A DNA stretch of 64,000 nucleotides from Bursaphelenchus xylophilus (taxonomy: Eukaryota > Nematoda > Chromadorea > Rhabditida > Aphelenchoididae), in NCBI GenBank assembly GCA_904066235.2, contig CAJFCV020000001.1:7936001-8000000 (forward strand), given 5' to 3'. Under the pieces are notes generated by a model. That model did no database searches, was not told where the DNA came from, and saw nothing but the letters and a program-made list of their open reading frames with translations. The translations under genes were made by a program, and so were the position numbers. Shown one piece after another: positions 10,901-21,666 of this stretch; positions within the stretch are counted from its first letter, which is position 1; each line of letters starts with the position of its first letter.

Positions 10901-13900
10901 TTCTACCGTAAAGGATAATGTTTCTACAAAAAATCAATTTTTTCCGCACGAAACTGCCAAAGTTACGACCAAAAAGCGTTTTTTTTTTCTGACCGCTCTC
11001 CACGTTTAGCGTGCTCTCTCGGCGGCAAAAACCGTTCGATATCTCGGCGGCGCCCGCAAAGCGCGAGGTAAAACTTTCAGGAATTGATACTTAGTCCATA
11101 CCCGACGTGTGCGCAAAATTTAAAGAAAATCTGAGTGTCGCACTTGGAGTACTTCCCCTGTAAGAAAAGAAGTAAAAATCAGTGAAAACGAACATGATTT
11201 TCAAAATCAGCACTACCGAATTACTATAGGGCTGCCCAATAAATAATGTATCTCTTTGAAAAATTCACTTATACGACAAGATTTACCGTAGTAACAGCGA
11301 TCTACAGGGTGCGGCAATTTTTCCGCATCAGGACAATTCCGGAATTTGGACACTTCCGGAATGGCGGAACAGTGACACTTCCGGAACCGGGGAAAAATCA
11401 AAGAAGAGGCTTAGACCTGCCATCTGAACCATCTGACTGGATTTATTGTTATTAATCTCAAAAATTTTGTTATTTTTTTTTTATTGTTACTTTTTTCTTA
11501 AAAGTAGTGTTAAAAAGTAATTTTTCGAATTTTTTCTAAAAATACTCGATTTAGGGGTTTTCGAGGTTGCTGATTTCGAACATCGGGTTCATTTTTTCTG
11601 AACTTTACTAGTTTTCCTTAAGTAGTAGTGTTAAAAAGTAATTTTTTGAAATTTTTCTAAAAATACTGGATTTAGGGGTTTTCGAGGTTGCTTATTTCGA
11701 AAATCATGTTTATTTTTTCTGATTGTTACTTTTTTCTTATGTAGTAATGTTAAAAAGTAATTTTTTGAAAGTTTTCTAAAAATACTGGATTTACAAGGGA
11801 TCGGCAAATAGTTGTAACCTGCTTTCTTAACGAAACCTATATAATTTGAAAGAGCATTAAAAATAGTGCACAGCGCAAAAAAAATAGCTGCCTAAATTAC
11901 CTTAGGGCATAGATACGACAGCTTTTTGAAAGGGGTTATATGCGGCCAAAACGCCGGTTCCTTATATTACAGTAATCCTGGCGGTTTGAAATCGTCTTTA
12001 TTAATTTCCTGGTATCCAAAAACGTCTATCACGGTCGTTTTATGGCTTTACCAATCCTCGGTTATATGTTATTAGACATTACTGCTAGTTACAGTAAATT
12101 GTAAATAAAACTAGGTTAAAGGGAAAATTGGAGCAAAAAGCTTTGGCAATACATTTATATGATCGTCGTGGTCATTCACAAACGAAAATTTCAAAATCGA
12201 AAATTTCTTATGTCCTAGCCTTACCAATGGTTGGTCCAGTGTGTCAGCAATAGTGTCTTTGGCCGATTTTACAATTTTATCTTCGTATTTTTTTGATAAA
12301 ATGTATATTTATAGGCCCTTGTAAGTTGAATTATCCTCCAGTAATCATAATCGGTCAGGTTACTGGCACAACACCCTTGTAATTATACGATAGTGACATA
12401 CCCACTCTCATCACCATCAAATTTGTGGCCGTTTCAAAAAAATTCAAAAACTCAGAAAAATTGCGTAACCATGGATTTTGTCTGCGGAGGAACAAAAATT
12501 ATTAAAAAATGTCAACATACCATGGTTTTGGGGCATATAAGAGACGAAACGCAAAATATTTAGAGAGACCGGATTCGAAACCAGGACTCGCTGCGCCGAA
12601 AGTGGGCTCACTACCACTCGGCCAACTGGACACAACTCTGTTGCCATTCCGAGAGCTTATAAAGCGAGGCGGAAATTAGGCTAAAATCTGTATTTTGGCC
12701 ATAACTTTGTCCAAAGTGAATTTAGGCAGCTAGTTCTTTTTGCGCTGTGAACTATTTTTAATCCTCTTTCAAATGATATAGGCTTCGTTAAGAAAGCAGG
12801 TTACAACTATTTGCCGATCCCTTGTTAGGGGTTTTCGAGGTTGCTTATTTCGAAAATCATGTTCATTTTTTTAGTTTTTGACGGTTTTTATATATTTGTT
12901 CGTATTGTCCATGACGATTTTATCTTGACTAGGACGAATTCGGCGCCGTAAAAACTGTTGAGATGTTGCAAAGATAATATCACTGTGAAAGACATATAAT
13001 GACTGAAGATTGAGATCTCTGAATTGTAATTTTCGAAGGGGTCGGCCATCGGATTTTGACGATCAGGCACGTCTGGCAGTCGTGGAAGACGACGAAAGAA
13101 GCTTGACAAAACACGACACGAATGCTGGCTGACCCCTTCGCAATGAAAACGATTTTCGTAATCAGCACCCTCGATCGAGTATTTTTAGAAAAAATCCGAA
13201 AAATTACTTTTTAACACTACTAGTTAATCAAAAAAGTCAAAATCATAAAAAACGAGCATCATTTTCGAAATCAGCAACCTCGAAAACCCCTAAATCGAGT
13301 ATTTTTAGAAAAAATTCGATAAATTACTTTTTAACACTACTCCTTAAGAAAAAAGTAACAATAAAAAAAAATAACAAAATTTTTGAGATTAGTAACAATA
13401 AATCCAGTCAGATGGTTCAGATGGCAGGTCTAAGCCTCTTCTTTGATTTTTCCCCGGTTCCGGAAGTGTCACTGTTCCGCCATTCCGGAAGTGTCCAAAT
13501 TCCGGAATTGTCCTGATGCGGAAAAAAGTAACAATCAGAAAAAATTAACATCATTTTCGAAATCCCCGTCATCGATTACCTCTATATCCAACATTTCTTA
13601 CTCGGGGGTTCCTCTCAACAAGGGGTTCCTCTCGACGAGGGGTTCCTTTCGATGGCATTCCACACACAGTCTTATTGACGAAAAATGCTGAACATTTTAT
13701 ACCAAAAATTGGAAACACAAATTTTCTACCGTAATCCGCTTATTGAAACGCCGCACGAGTTCGATTTCCCTTTTAGGCCGAATCAACTTTTTTGCACCAA
13801 GACTGATTTATAACGTCTTAGAAACTCAAGAAACATTATTTCAAGCTAACAAGGAAAGTACCCGAAGTGCTACGCTCAGATTTTTATAACTTCCGATTGA

Positions 13901-14851
13901 TTTTCACTCCTAAAACCCAAAATTGGGCAGCTAACTTTTGCATATTCTTAATCAGTACAATTTCTCGGATTTTTTGACACATGTCCCGTCGAAAAGTAGG
14001 AGCCCCCATAAATGTACTTTCCTTGTCAAAATTATTTTTTTCAGCTTACTATGTTGTGGGAGGAGGAGTTAAAACAGCCATCCAAATGGATAACATAGCG
14101 GCCACCAATGGCATCATCCATTACATTGACCGAGTTTTGGGAGTCCCTTATCAATCTCTCTGGGAAATTATGAGAAATGAATCCAGGTTACAGTAAGCCC
14201 AAATCCTTGATACGCAGCTCTTCTAGAATCAGCAAAAGTCATCTGGAGAATCTCCAGCTGAGATATTCCCTCGACCCTTGGCAAGTCCTGACTCCCGAGC
14301 AGAACTTTACGGTTTTTATGCCAACAGATGAAGCCTGGGAGAAGGTAGCACCCGCGTTGCGCAACAGGATGACTGACGGGAACCATTGGCAGGCCTTACA
14401 GTATGTCTACAAAAGACATCTAGTGCAAGGCCAAGCTCTCATGTACACTGATCTTAGGGAGAGGACTTATATCATGATGAATGACGAGAAGGTTGTTATT
14501 CGAAGGAGAGGCCGCTGTAAGCATGTTTGGCTTTTCTGTGACTGCTATCTTCAGCAATACTTTGAAAATTTTTTAGATTTTGAATTGTATTGGCCCAGAG
14601 GAAATCGCGTTGCTCGTGTAATCGAAGGCGGCGAAATTGCGGGGATTAATGGCTTCATGCATATGATAGACAACGTCCTCATCTACGAACCCGATCTCCG
14701 GGCAGCAACCGAAGCGATGGCTCCCTTAATGCTCATTAACTCTATTTCGTTGATATCTCTTTGGCTCTGCTGGAAGTGGATGTTCGGATATCGCTTGGCA
14801 TTGTGGCTTTCACTGATGCGATATACTCTTACAGTAGAATTTTTAATATAG
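7951..14851 (+). CDS. Secreted or membrane-anchored protein with several fasciclin (FAS1) domains
   Basis: FAS1 domains mediate cell adhesion in the extracellular space (fasciclin I, periostin, TGFBI). Nine exons join in frame: 7951-8040, 8105-8377, 8446-8532, 9388-9581, 9800-10122, 10157-10630, 14045-14192, 14227-14516 and 14577-14851, giving 717 aa. Residues 1-20 form a signal peptide. FAS1 hallmarks recur: VSVFAPVNDVF, HTFFLPSNKAFAKV, LVTFFAPWNEAFERI and FTVFMPTDEAW. Each domain has a closing segment such as NGVAHVIDNVLG, NGIIHYIDRVLG or NGFMHMIDNVLI, so about four domains are present. The last 40 residues are hydrophobic and could be a GPI-attachment signal or a membrane anchor. The 3.4-kb intron 10631-14044 is a transposon nest. 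I do not know the ortholog name. Confidence 0.85.
8650..9300. mobile_element. Repeat with 42-bp inverted arms in a FAS1-gene intron
   Basis: The 8893-8935 segment (GTCCCCAATGATTATTTTTG onwards) returns inverted at 9173-9214, ending in GGGAC. Copies of GGCTAG and TTGGCTAG surround both arms. The flank near 8660-8760 (GGCTGCCC, GTCGCGACG) and the CTAGCCAA motifs resemble the repeat in the COPS7 intron at 26030-26690 and a fragment at 49330-49440. Ends are not resolved. Confidence 0.55.
9630..9772. mobile_element. Short MITE with CAGTCTGTCGG...CCCGACG ends
   Basis: Sits in a FAS1-gene intron. It begins near TCAGTCTGTCGGAAAATAAT and ends near TTATTTTCCCGACGTACA. The core is GC-rich and rich in CGTCG (ATCGCCCGTCATCGCT, TTGGTGCGCGACTGCGACGA). 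A longer inverted copy is at 55672-55839, and partial copies lie at 27470-27515 and 29170-29254. Confidence 0.65.
10710..11160. mobile_element. 451-bp CAAGGGAAG-end element, copy 1, TAA duplication
   Basis: The ends CAAGGGAAGCACTGCAAGTG and, inverted, CACTTGGAGTACTTCCCCTG are flanked by TAA at 10707-10709 and 11161-11163. The interior (CTCTCGGCGGCAAAAACCGT, GCCGAATTTCGGCACAAAAA) is nearly identical to copy 2 at 41254-41701. No ORF of note. Lies in the FAS1-gene intron. Confidence 0.88.
11794..12824. mobile_element. 1.03-kb CAAGGGATC-end element, TTA duplication, nested
   Basis: The left end CAAGGGATCGGCAAATAGTT and the right end AACTATTTGCCGATCCCTTG are exact inverted copies, and the match continues for about 50 bp. 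TTA flanks both sides (11791-11793 and 12825-12827). It interrupts the surrounding foldback inside its tandem unit. An inverted tRNA-like sequence lies near 12560-12640. A left-end copy is at 51658-52318. Confidence 0.9.
12558..12642 (-). repeat. Degenerate tRNA-like sequence inside the CAAGGGATC element
   Basis: On the minus strand, TTGGCCGAGTGGTAGTG resembles the A box and D-arm of Ser/Leu tRNAs, and GGTTTCGAATCCGG resembles the B box and T-arm, at class II spacing. Stem pairing is poor, so I do not call a functional tRNA. Confidence 0.55.
13740..14033 (+). repeat. Partial CAAGG-end element with tRNA-like T-arm
   Basis: The right half resembles the element at 3983-4575: CCGCACGAGTTCGATTTCCC, the GACTGATTTATAACGTCTTA body, then GTAGGAGCCCCCATAAATGT and a CTTTCCTTG end. 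A short piece with CAAGGAAAG and GCTACGCTCAG (13850-13885) is inserted or rearranged within it. The left half is missing. Confidence 0.65.
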
Positions 14852-15051
14852 CAAATCTTAATCGCCATCCGGTTCGTGTGCATAGTAAAACGTTTCAAAT
14901 TTTGTTATTTAATTGGCTCACTGTATATTATAACATTTTAATCCAATCACATGTTAAGTTGGGAAGGCCACAAAGAAAAGCCAACAGTAGTATATAATAG
15001 GCGTACCTAGAACAGCCTCAATTTTCACCCACCACCCGCCAAACCATTATA

Positions 15052-16523
15052 CTGCCCGACAATTAAAAGTGAAGTCTCGATTCTGAGCCCGATATTGCCC
15101 TGAGGCATAAGGTGTTCCCCCAGGCCTCTTCGGTACCCTATGCCGATACACAGTGCAAATTTTCATACATGTGCACTTTAAACGCACTGTGCAACGGGCG
15201 ATTGAAAAATTTTTGGGCGACAATTAAAAGTGAAGTTTTTAATTTTTGGACTTACCTGACCTTTTGAGGGATCTGTTGGGACGGAAACCGTGCAGAGACA
15301 TAGTCAAGGTTACATTGATGAGCCCTAGACACGATTTACGAAAATTGTCCGAATTTTATGGTACCATTTCCCGGCATCAAGACGCGGGGTTTAGGTGCCA
15401 CAAAACGGGGCCTTTAGGCACAATTTGTTGTAAGACTGGTAATTTTATGATGCTGAGTGCATCTTGTGACATTGTTCGTCCGAATAATGCTGCGTGTATG
15501 TCAAGTTTTGGTGCGCTTCAAAGCGTTCTTGTTGATATGGATAACGGCTAGGTGCCTATTTTGACTTATACCGTAGCAGGAACCAGTACCCCTCTCGGTT
15601 TGATAGTAGGATCGGGGTGGATAGACATCCTTCTTTCCTAAAAACTTTACTTTTTATGTTATCGCTCCTTTTAGATACAAAAATAGCGGGTATCACAACG
15701 GTTTCCTAGAGTTGCTGAAATTTACCGTCCATAACCGAGTGTAACGCCATGGTTTGGGTTTTAATGGCCCAAAACCCCTTCACATGATTTTTTTGGACAT
15801 AAATTAGTCAAAAACAACATCATTAATTTTAATTTCGCTGCATCGAGTTATGCGAAAAATGCTTATATACCAAGTTAAGTTAAGTGTATGGTAAAAACGG
15901 GGTAAGTACGCACCTCCAAGTAAACAACGCTGTTTTTAGCTGCTAAGAGGGTGATCGAAAAGTACAAGACAAAATTTGCGCTGATTCTGCATCTCATCTT
16001 TCGAAATTGCATCGATATTCTCCTTGACTAGCACCGTTGTCGATAAGCACGCTTTGAAGCGGGCCAAAATTTGACATACTCGCAGCATTATTTGGACGAA
16101 CAATGTCACAAGATGCACTCAGCATCAAAAAATTACCAGTCTTACAACAAATTGTGCCTAAAGGCCTCGTTTTGTGGCACCTAAACCCCGCGTCTTGATG
16201 CCGGGAAATGGTACCATAAAATTCGGACAATTTTCGTAAATCGTGTCTAGGGCTCATCACTGTAACCTTGACTATGTCTCTGCACGGTTTCCGTCCCAAC
16301 AGATCCCTCGAAAGGTCAGGTAAGTCCAAAAATTAAAAACTTCACTTTTAATTGTCGCCCACAAATTTTTCAATCGCCCGTTGCACAGTGCGTTTAAAGT
16401 GCACATGTATGAAAATTTGCACTGTGTATCGGCATAGGGTACCGAAGAGGCCTGGGGGAACACCTTATGCCTCAGGGCAATATCGGGCTCAGAATCGAGA
16501 CTTCACTTTTAATTGTCGGGCAG
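15052..16523. mobile_element. 1.47-kb foldback element with ~495-bp arms
   Basis: The arms 15052-15545 and 16028-16523 are inverted copies at roughly 95% or better. The ends are CTGCCCGACAATTAAAAGTG and its complement, flanked by TATA on both sides (minimum TA). A second copy of the terminal motif GACAATTAAAAGTGAAGT lies about 165 bp inside each arm. Each arm has a matching ORF of 100-110 codons, which probably reflects arm identity rather than coding. It lies just inside the left end of the Polinton-like element. Confidence 0.88.
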
Positions 16524-16714
16524 TATACATCAATTTTAAAGCATAAATTAATGAAAAAAGGGCTGAAATTAACAAATTATCACACAAATTACTAGGACGA
16601 TTTTAATTCACCTCCGGATCTGTGACAATCCAGATATCCTTACCACCCCGATAATGAAAAACATGGTATAAATACTTAGAAATAGAAAATTGGGGATTTA
16701 TATCAAGCATATTG

Positions 16715-18143
16715 CACTGCAGGTTGACGCCAAGTTTTTCCCTGATGTGTCAAGTTTCTCTCTCCTGAAAATAATTATTTTTATTTTCTTCACATATTGT
16801 GCAGCCTGTTTCTCCATGAAGATGGACTGAAAAGTGGTCAAGTAAGTTATTATTAGCAAGAGGAGGTGTTCTTCTTTCATTTTATTCCAAAAATGTTGAT
16901 TTTGTTTCAGGGAAACATACAGAATTCATCCAATTCGCAGAGCTACTTTTTAATGACCATAGATAATGTAAGTCCACTTATTTCGTTTTTTCGACGTGGA
17001 GTTACAAATACAAGCTTATCTAAGACTTAGAGGAGACGTCACTCTTTCGGGTTGTTATGTTTTCCATGCATAAGATCCTTCAAATGTTTCGCTATAATCA
17101 GATTAGTGTTTTGACGAGATAAAGCCACATTGTTCCTTGATCAACGCCAGTGATTCGAGCAGTAAGACGCGACTGTCGATTTTCAGAGGTTCATTGATAA
17201 AGTTATAAGTCTTGAAGAAGGTCAGGAATAATGGATGCCAAGTGCAAATTGTTTTAAATGCGATATTTTCCAACAAAAAACGAATATAACATAACTCAAT
17301 CAACAGACATTCACACGGCAAATTCAAACAAATGGCTAATACATCTCATTCCAAACTTGATTACCCCATTCAGAGGGTGTAAACGAGGGCCGACCATGTC
17401 CACTGCGTCCATTTCTATCTTCTCCATGAAGTCTTTGTTGACCATTTTGAACTTGCTGAATTTCAGATGTCCCTGGAGCTTGACCAAAGCTCTGAATGCG
17501 ACTTTCATGCCGTGTTTGGTCTTTTCCTGCTTTAATGACGACATATGGGGCCCTATTCTTGCCAATTTTTACATTTTTATCTTCTCCGTGACGTCCACTT
17601 CCAACTTTAAAACCGTCTCCACATGGCCTATTTTGGATTGTTAGAACATCTCCAGCCTCTCCATTAGTTCCAAAATGTCCTCTTTTCGCCTTTTTCCTGA
17701 CCTTTTCGCCTTTATTATCTTCTCCATGACACCTATTTTGGTCAATTTTACCTAAACTGATTATAGCGAAACATTTGAAGGATCTTATGCATGGAAAACA
17801 TAACAACCCGAAAGAGTGACGTCTCCTCTAAGTCTTAGATAAGCTTGTATTTGTAACTCAACGTCGAAAAAACGAAATAAGTGGACTTACATTATCTATG
17901 GTCATTAAAAAGTAGCTCTGCGAATTGGATGAATTCTGTATGTTTCCCTGAAACAAAATCAACATTTTTGGAATAAAATGAAAGAAGAACACCTCCTCTT
18001 GCTAATAATAACTTACTTGACCACTTTTCAGTCCATCTTCATGGAGAAACAGGCTGCACAATATGTGAAGAAAATAAAAATAATTATTTTCAGGAGAGAG
18101 AAACTTGACACATCAGGGAAAAACTTGGCGTCAACCTGCAGTG
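16715..18143. mobile_element. 1.43-kb foldback element with ~386-bp arms, CACTGCAGG ends
   Basis: The arms 16715-17100 and 17758-18143 are near-perfect inverted copies starting CACTGCAGGTTGACGCC. TATTG is present at 16710-16714 and 18144-18148, a possible 5-bp duplication. The CAC start would fit the CACTA/Chapaev/Transib group, but this is not decisive. The central 650 bp, read on the minus strand, looks like decayed coding sequence, with overlapping open frames (17311-17806) and a repeated MEKI/HGED-type unit. Confidence 0.8.
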
Positions 18144-18239
18144 TATTGTATAATAGAAAAAATCCTTAAATTAAATAAAGAATAATATAACCAAGGTGAT
18201 TTATATCTGGCGGCATGGTTGGTATGCGGACGATTTTTT

Positions 18240-18670
18240 TCGCATACAAAAAGAGTTCGGTAGGCCATAATGTAGGCAACGAAAAAATTCATGACTACTT
18301 ATTTTCGATTTCAGAGGGCCTAAAAATGGCCTACTATAAGTAGGTAAGATTTTTTTCCTGAAACATGCATTTGTGAACAAAAAATTTATATATGCGAAAA
18401 AAATTTACGGCAGTTACAACAAAAATTTCATATGTGTCTCAAACCATGAACAGCCTAAATTTTAGTGATGTATGCAAAAAAAATATGAAACCACTTATCT
18501 CCCCTCATCTCAAAAATTTCGTATGTGTCTCAAACCATGAACAGCCTAAATATTAGAGATGTATGCAAAATAAAAAATGAGACCACTTATCACAAAAATT
18601 TCTTAGGTGACTCAAAGCTGGAAAGCCTACAAAAAGTAAAATTTTAGGGTGTATGCAAACAAACGAATGA
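18240..18670. repeat. Tandem repeat of about 85-95 bp inside the Polinton-like element
   Basis: Three to four imperfect units contain CAAAAATTTC, ATGTGTCTCAAACCATGAAC, AGCCTAAATTTTAG and GATGTATGCAAA. They lie immediately upstream of the element's ORF and could be part of its regulatory or replication region. Confidence 0.7.
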
Positions 18671-18699
18671 GATTACATAGGGCAATTTAAATTTTATTT

Positions 18700-19075
18700 T
18701 TTTTTTTTTTATTTTTGAACCGCTCTAACTGTATTGTTGGACTAGACTATACCTATGCTGATTTGTTACAAGGAAGCAATCCGTCCGACCGTCTCAAAAT
18801 TGCAGAGGAATCAATGAATAAATGGGGTTTGATAGCCAAAGCAGACGAGGTTTTAAAATCTTTCAACGAAGATAAGAAGACTTTTGGTCGAGTAGATTTG
18901 GAATTTGCTAAGGAAACAGAAGATTTGAACACGTACGTTAAGGATTTAAAAGTCAACCTCATGGATCTCTTCGAGAGTAAAGTAAGCTTGAAGTCTTTAA
19001 TGTTGTGGATTAACGTTGTATTTTTAGAATGTCCCGCCTCGAGTCAAGGACCATACGGAAACAATCTTGTCTAAA
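18700..19075 (+). CDS. ORF of the Polinton-like element, unknown function
   Basis: Exon 1 runs from about 18700 to 18980 and ends at a GTAAGC donor. Exon 2 starts after a TTTTTAG acceptor at about 19027 and ends at TAA near 19075. About 110-130 residues are predicted, helical and acidic/lysine-rich, with no membrane segment. The upstream start is not defined. Its centre (DRLKIAEESMNKW; LNTYVKDLKVNLMDLF) resembles, weakly, the ORF at 42790-43165 (ERLKISVDYLKD; LKEYVSNVRKNIKLF). I recognise no known transposon protein in it. Confidence 0.5.
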
Positions 19076-19626
19076 TAAGGAAAAATATTGTGTTGTTGTT
19101 AAACTTGAGTTGTTGGTTATTATTTCTGTAAATAAACGATATAATTTTTGGAATTGTCCTAGAAAATCATTGCGAAATTACACTATTTTTCAGCAATGGG
19201 AAGGCTATAGTATATTGGTATGTGGTTCTGGAGGGTTAGACCTTTTTATTAATTTATGCTCTAAAATTGATGTAATGGTTTGGCGGGTGGTGGGTGAAAA
19301 TTGAGGCTGTCCTAGGTATTATATACTACTGCCAACATATAAGGCCATTTGAAGAGATTGACAAGACCATCATTCGATTGGCCCTTAGGGGATTTATTTT
19401 TGTTCAACAGTGCCGCTTTAAGGCCGTTGGCCCCTCAGGGTTTTAAATCGGCGTTTTCCGAGCTGAGAAACTTTTTTGCTCGGAAGGATTCTTACTTAGG
19501 CAATTCACTGCGGGTCAACAGACAAGTCACCAACCATGGTAAGTAGTCTTTATGGTATTACCATAGCATGCTTAACTTCCACAGTAACTCACTTAATTCC
19601 TCTTTAAGTACTTCTGGGCTGAGAAG

Positions 19627-21100
19627 ATGGTCTCTGACAACAAGTCCTCCAACAAGCACAATAAGGGGGGCTCGGCACAGAAGCGACATTCTTTGAGGCC
19701 ATCAGCTGAGCAGTCTGAAGCCGCGGCCATCGCCAGAGATCGAGCGGCCGCTAAGGCGATCAGAGGACCAACTTCGGGGAGTGGCATTTTGATCAACATA
19801 ATTCGGGCCTTGTCAGCCAGGGCTCTATTTATATTCCATTCTGTAGCAACCATCTGGGCTGCTGTGAATGTTCAAGGGGAAAATTCGATATGGGGATTTG
19901 CTCTGATATCAGTCAGTATTGTAGTTGAGGGCGGACATACTATACTGATGAGGGTGGGGGATGAGAGAAAGTGGTTCTCTCCAAGCATCTTACTCTACAT
20001 TCTTGCAACGGCCCCTCCGATATGGCTACTCGAAACCAAACTTTGTCAATGGAGGCAAACAAATGGTAGGCCACAAATCAACAAAGTTTCATACAAATGT
20101 AATTACTACAATTATAGACCAAAGACTAGATAAGATGTTTGAATATCAGATCTTAGAACAGCTCTTACTGGTCGTACTAATAGTAGGAAGATGGTTGCTG
20201 CCTAAGGGAGACATAAGTAGAGAACAATTGTCACAGATTTTGCTGGCCTACCTTGTAAGGAACAGTCTATTATTAAAGTATTTGTAGGCGATCTCGTCTG
20301 ATATTGTGGAATTCTTTGATGTTTTCAAAGAAAGGACTGTTTACTTTAACTTGAATCTTCAGAAGCTGGTTCTCTCCGCTTGGACAGTAAGTCAATTAAT
20401 TCCAAAAGAAAACATTGGTACTGTAATAATTTAAGCTCTCTCTGTTGCAATTCCCTTTCATTTTGACTGTTAGCCGTGCTCGCAAGATGAGAGTGGCGAT
20501 TACCGATGACACCGCCATTACCACTAAATCGAGGACCATGTCACAAGTAGGTTCCTGTTCTTCCAGAACCTCTAATCTCCCTTCCAGATCCTATACGACG
20601 TTGATATCTGGGCAATCATTGTAGCCAGCTGTTTGCAAGACATACCATTCTTCCTTGTCCGTGTATATCTTATTCTTCAATACAAACTGATCACCTACAC
20701 GATGATTTTTTTTCTCTCTAAGAATGCATTAATCATCGCTCTGCAGTTTTACCGAGCTGTTATTATCTTCAATGATCGTTATTTACATCCTCGAACAGAG
20801 TCCCGTGCGTCACTTGTGATGGAACAAATGAGACGTCCCACCCTGACTAAGGACAACAGCGATCTCCCATCCCCACAACAACCATCTACGGCCGGAGATG
20901 AGAAAAAGAAAAGCGATCGAAGAACAAAATCCAGGAAAAGTGTACCCTCCGAAAGCGGTTCGACTGAAAAATTAAAGTCTGTCAATAGACGGGCATCCAC
21001 TGCCCCTCATGTCCATCACATCAACGTGAAAGTGCTCCGATCAGACGACGAGACTAGTGAGAAGCGCCCGACATCTGCTTTTGATAAATACATTGACTAA
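19627..21100 (+). CDS. TMEM26: TMEM26-family multi-pass membrane protein
   Basis: TMEM26 is a conserved animal membrane protein of poorly known function. Five exons (19627-20065, 20118-20254, 20288-20386, 20436-20546, 20588-21100) encode 432 aa. The N-terminal 55 residues are polar and rich in Ser, Lys and Ala. The family core follows: ALFIFHSVATIWAAV, then a second helix, then KWFSPSILLYILATAPPIWLLE, which is the most recognisable TMEM26 block. More helices follow (LLLVVLIVGRWLL; IWAIIVASCLQDIPFFLVRVYL; LIIALQFYRAVIIF), giving about eight membrane segments. The 110-residue cytoplasmic tail is charged and Ser-rich. All junctions keep frame. An ORF just upstream (19349-19546) is probably 5' UTR or intergenic. 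Confidence 0.88.
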
Positions 21101-21469
21101 GGAATTATATAAATCCTCATTTAAGCTCAGGCATCGGTCAAGGTTGATGATATTGTTCATGGTTAAGACCCGGCCAAAATCTCTTTTGCGACGAAAGGAG
21201 AAATATTGCGTAAAATGAAGAGATTTCCTATCTCGAAACTGACTCATTTTATTTTTTTCGTTTTAGGCCCAAAAGATCCGCCTTGTTCCAGGCTATGTTT
21301 CCATGAATCCTCAAATAGGGGCGAGGGAAACTCTTGAGAGTAATAACCATTCTATCCCATCTTCCATGTGTAATCAGGATATCTTTGGAGCAAACAATTA
21401 TCTTTGAGCTAAAACAGAATTTTCCCGTTATTTTCCCGACAGACATACTCACGTGGTGAATATACCCGA

Positions 21470-21505
21470 ATTTTCCGAACCTAATTTCGAATTCCCGAAA
21501 ATTAT
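21470..21505. repeat. Fragment of the ACGTGGTGAATATACCCG repeat
   Basis: TCACGTGGTGAATATACCCG and AATTTTCCGAACCTA match the repeat at 47880-47925. It lies in the 0.55-kb gap between TMEM26 and RPL22, where nothing else was recognised. Confidence 0.5.
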
Positions 21506-21666
21506 TATCTTCTGGTTGGGTCCCGCAAGGAAGTTGGCATTTGCAAATACCGTAATATAATTCTTTTCTCAAAAATTTTGTTCCTTTCGTTTTTTTGTGT
21601 TCTTCGCGTTAATTCTTTTTTATTGTTTTACCTTTGGTTGTATAATATTGGGTTTACAGGTTCACC

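Larger units (their letters stand above)
11306..13530. mobile_element. 2.2-kb foldback element in the FAS1-gene intron
   Basis: Long inverted arms, roughly 11319-11590 and 13260-13525, share TTCCGCATCAGGACAATTCC, the clustered motif CACTTCCGGAA, and AGACCTGCCATCTGAACCAT. Inside the left arm a unit of about 110 bp (TTTAGGGGTTTTCGAGGTTG and GTGTTAAAAAGTAATTTTT) repeats three times. The element is interrupted by the CAAGGGATC element at 11794-12824. The same subterminal unit reappears at 48290-48860. Exact termini are uncertain. Confidence 0.75.
14986..19330. mobile_element. Polinton-like small element, 6-bp TSD, AGTAG...CTACT ends (composite)
   Basis: The ends AGTAGTATATAATA and TATTATATACTACT are flanked by a perfect GCCAAC at 14980-14985 and 19331-19336. 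The inverted match covers CAGCCTCAATTTTCACCCAC and CACCCGCCAAACCATTA. It resumes beyond the nested insertion (CATCAATTTTAAAGCATAAA near 16526), so the terminal repeats exceed 100 bp. A 6-bp duplication with AG-starting ends is the known Polinton/Maverick signature. Two other elements (15052-16523 and 16715-18143) have inserted, leaving about 1.4 kb of native sequence with one ORF at 18715-19075. No polymerase, integrase or capsid gene is visible, so it is non-autonomous or a new type. Confidence 0.8.

Noticed and set aside
15246..16329. Matching ORFs of 101 and 111 codons in the two arms of the 15052-16523 foldback
   Set aside because: The arms are inverted copies, so one chance ORF appears twice. 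There is no splice logic or family match, and the differences are not clearly synonymous.
19349..19546. 65-codon ORF as an N-terminal extension of TMEM26
   Set aside because: It begins inside the duplicated flank of the transposon, lacks conservation, and is out of line with the TMEM26 start at 19627.
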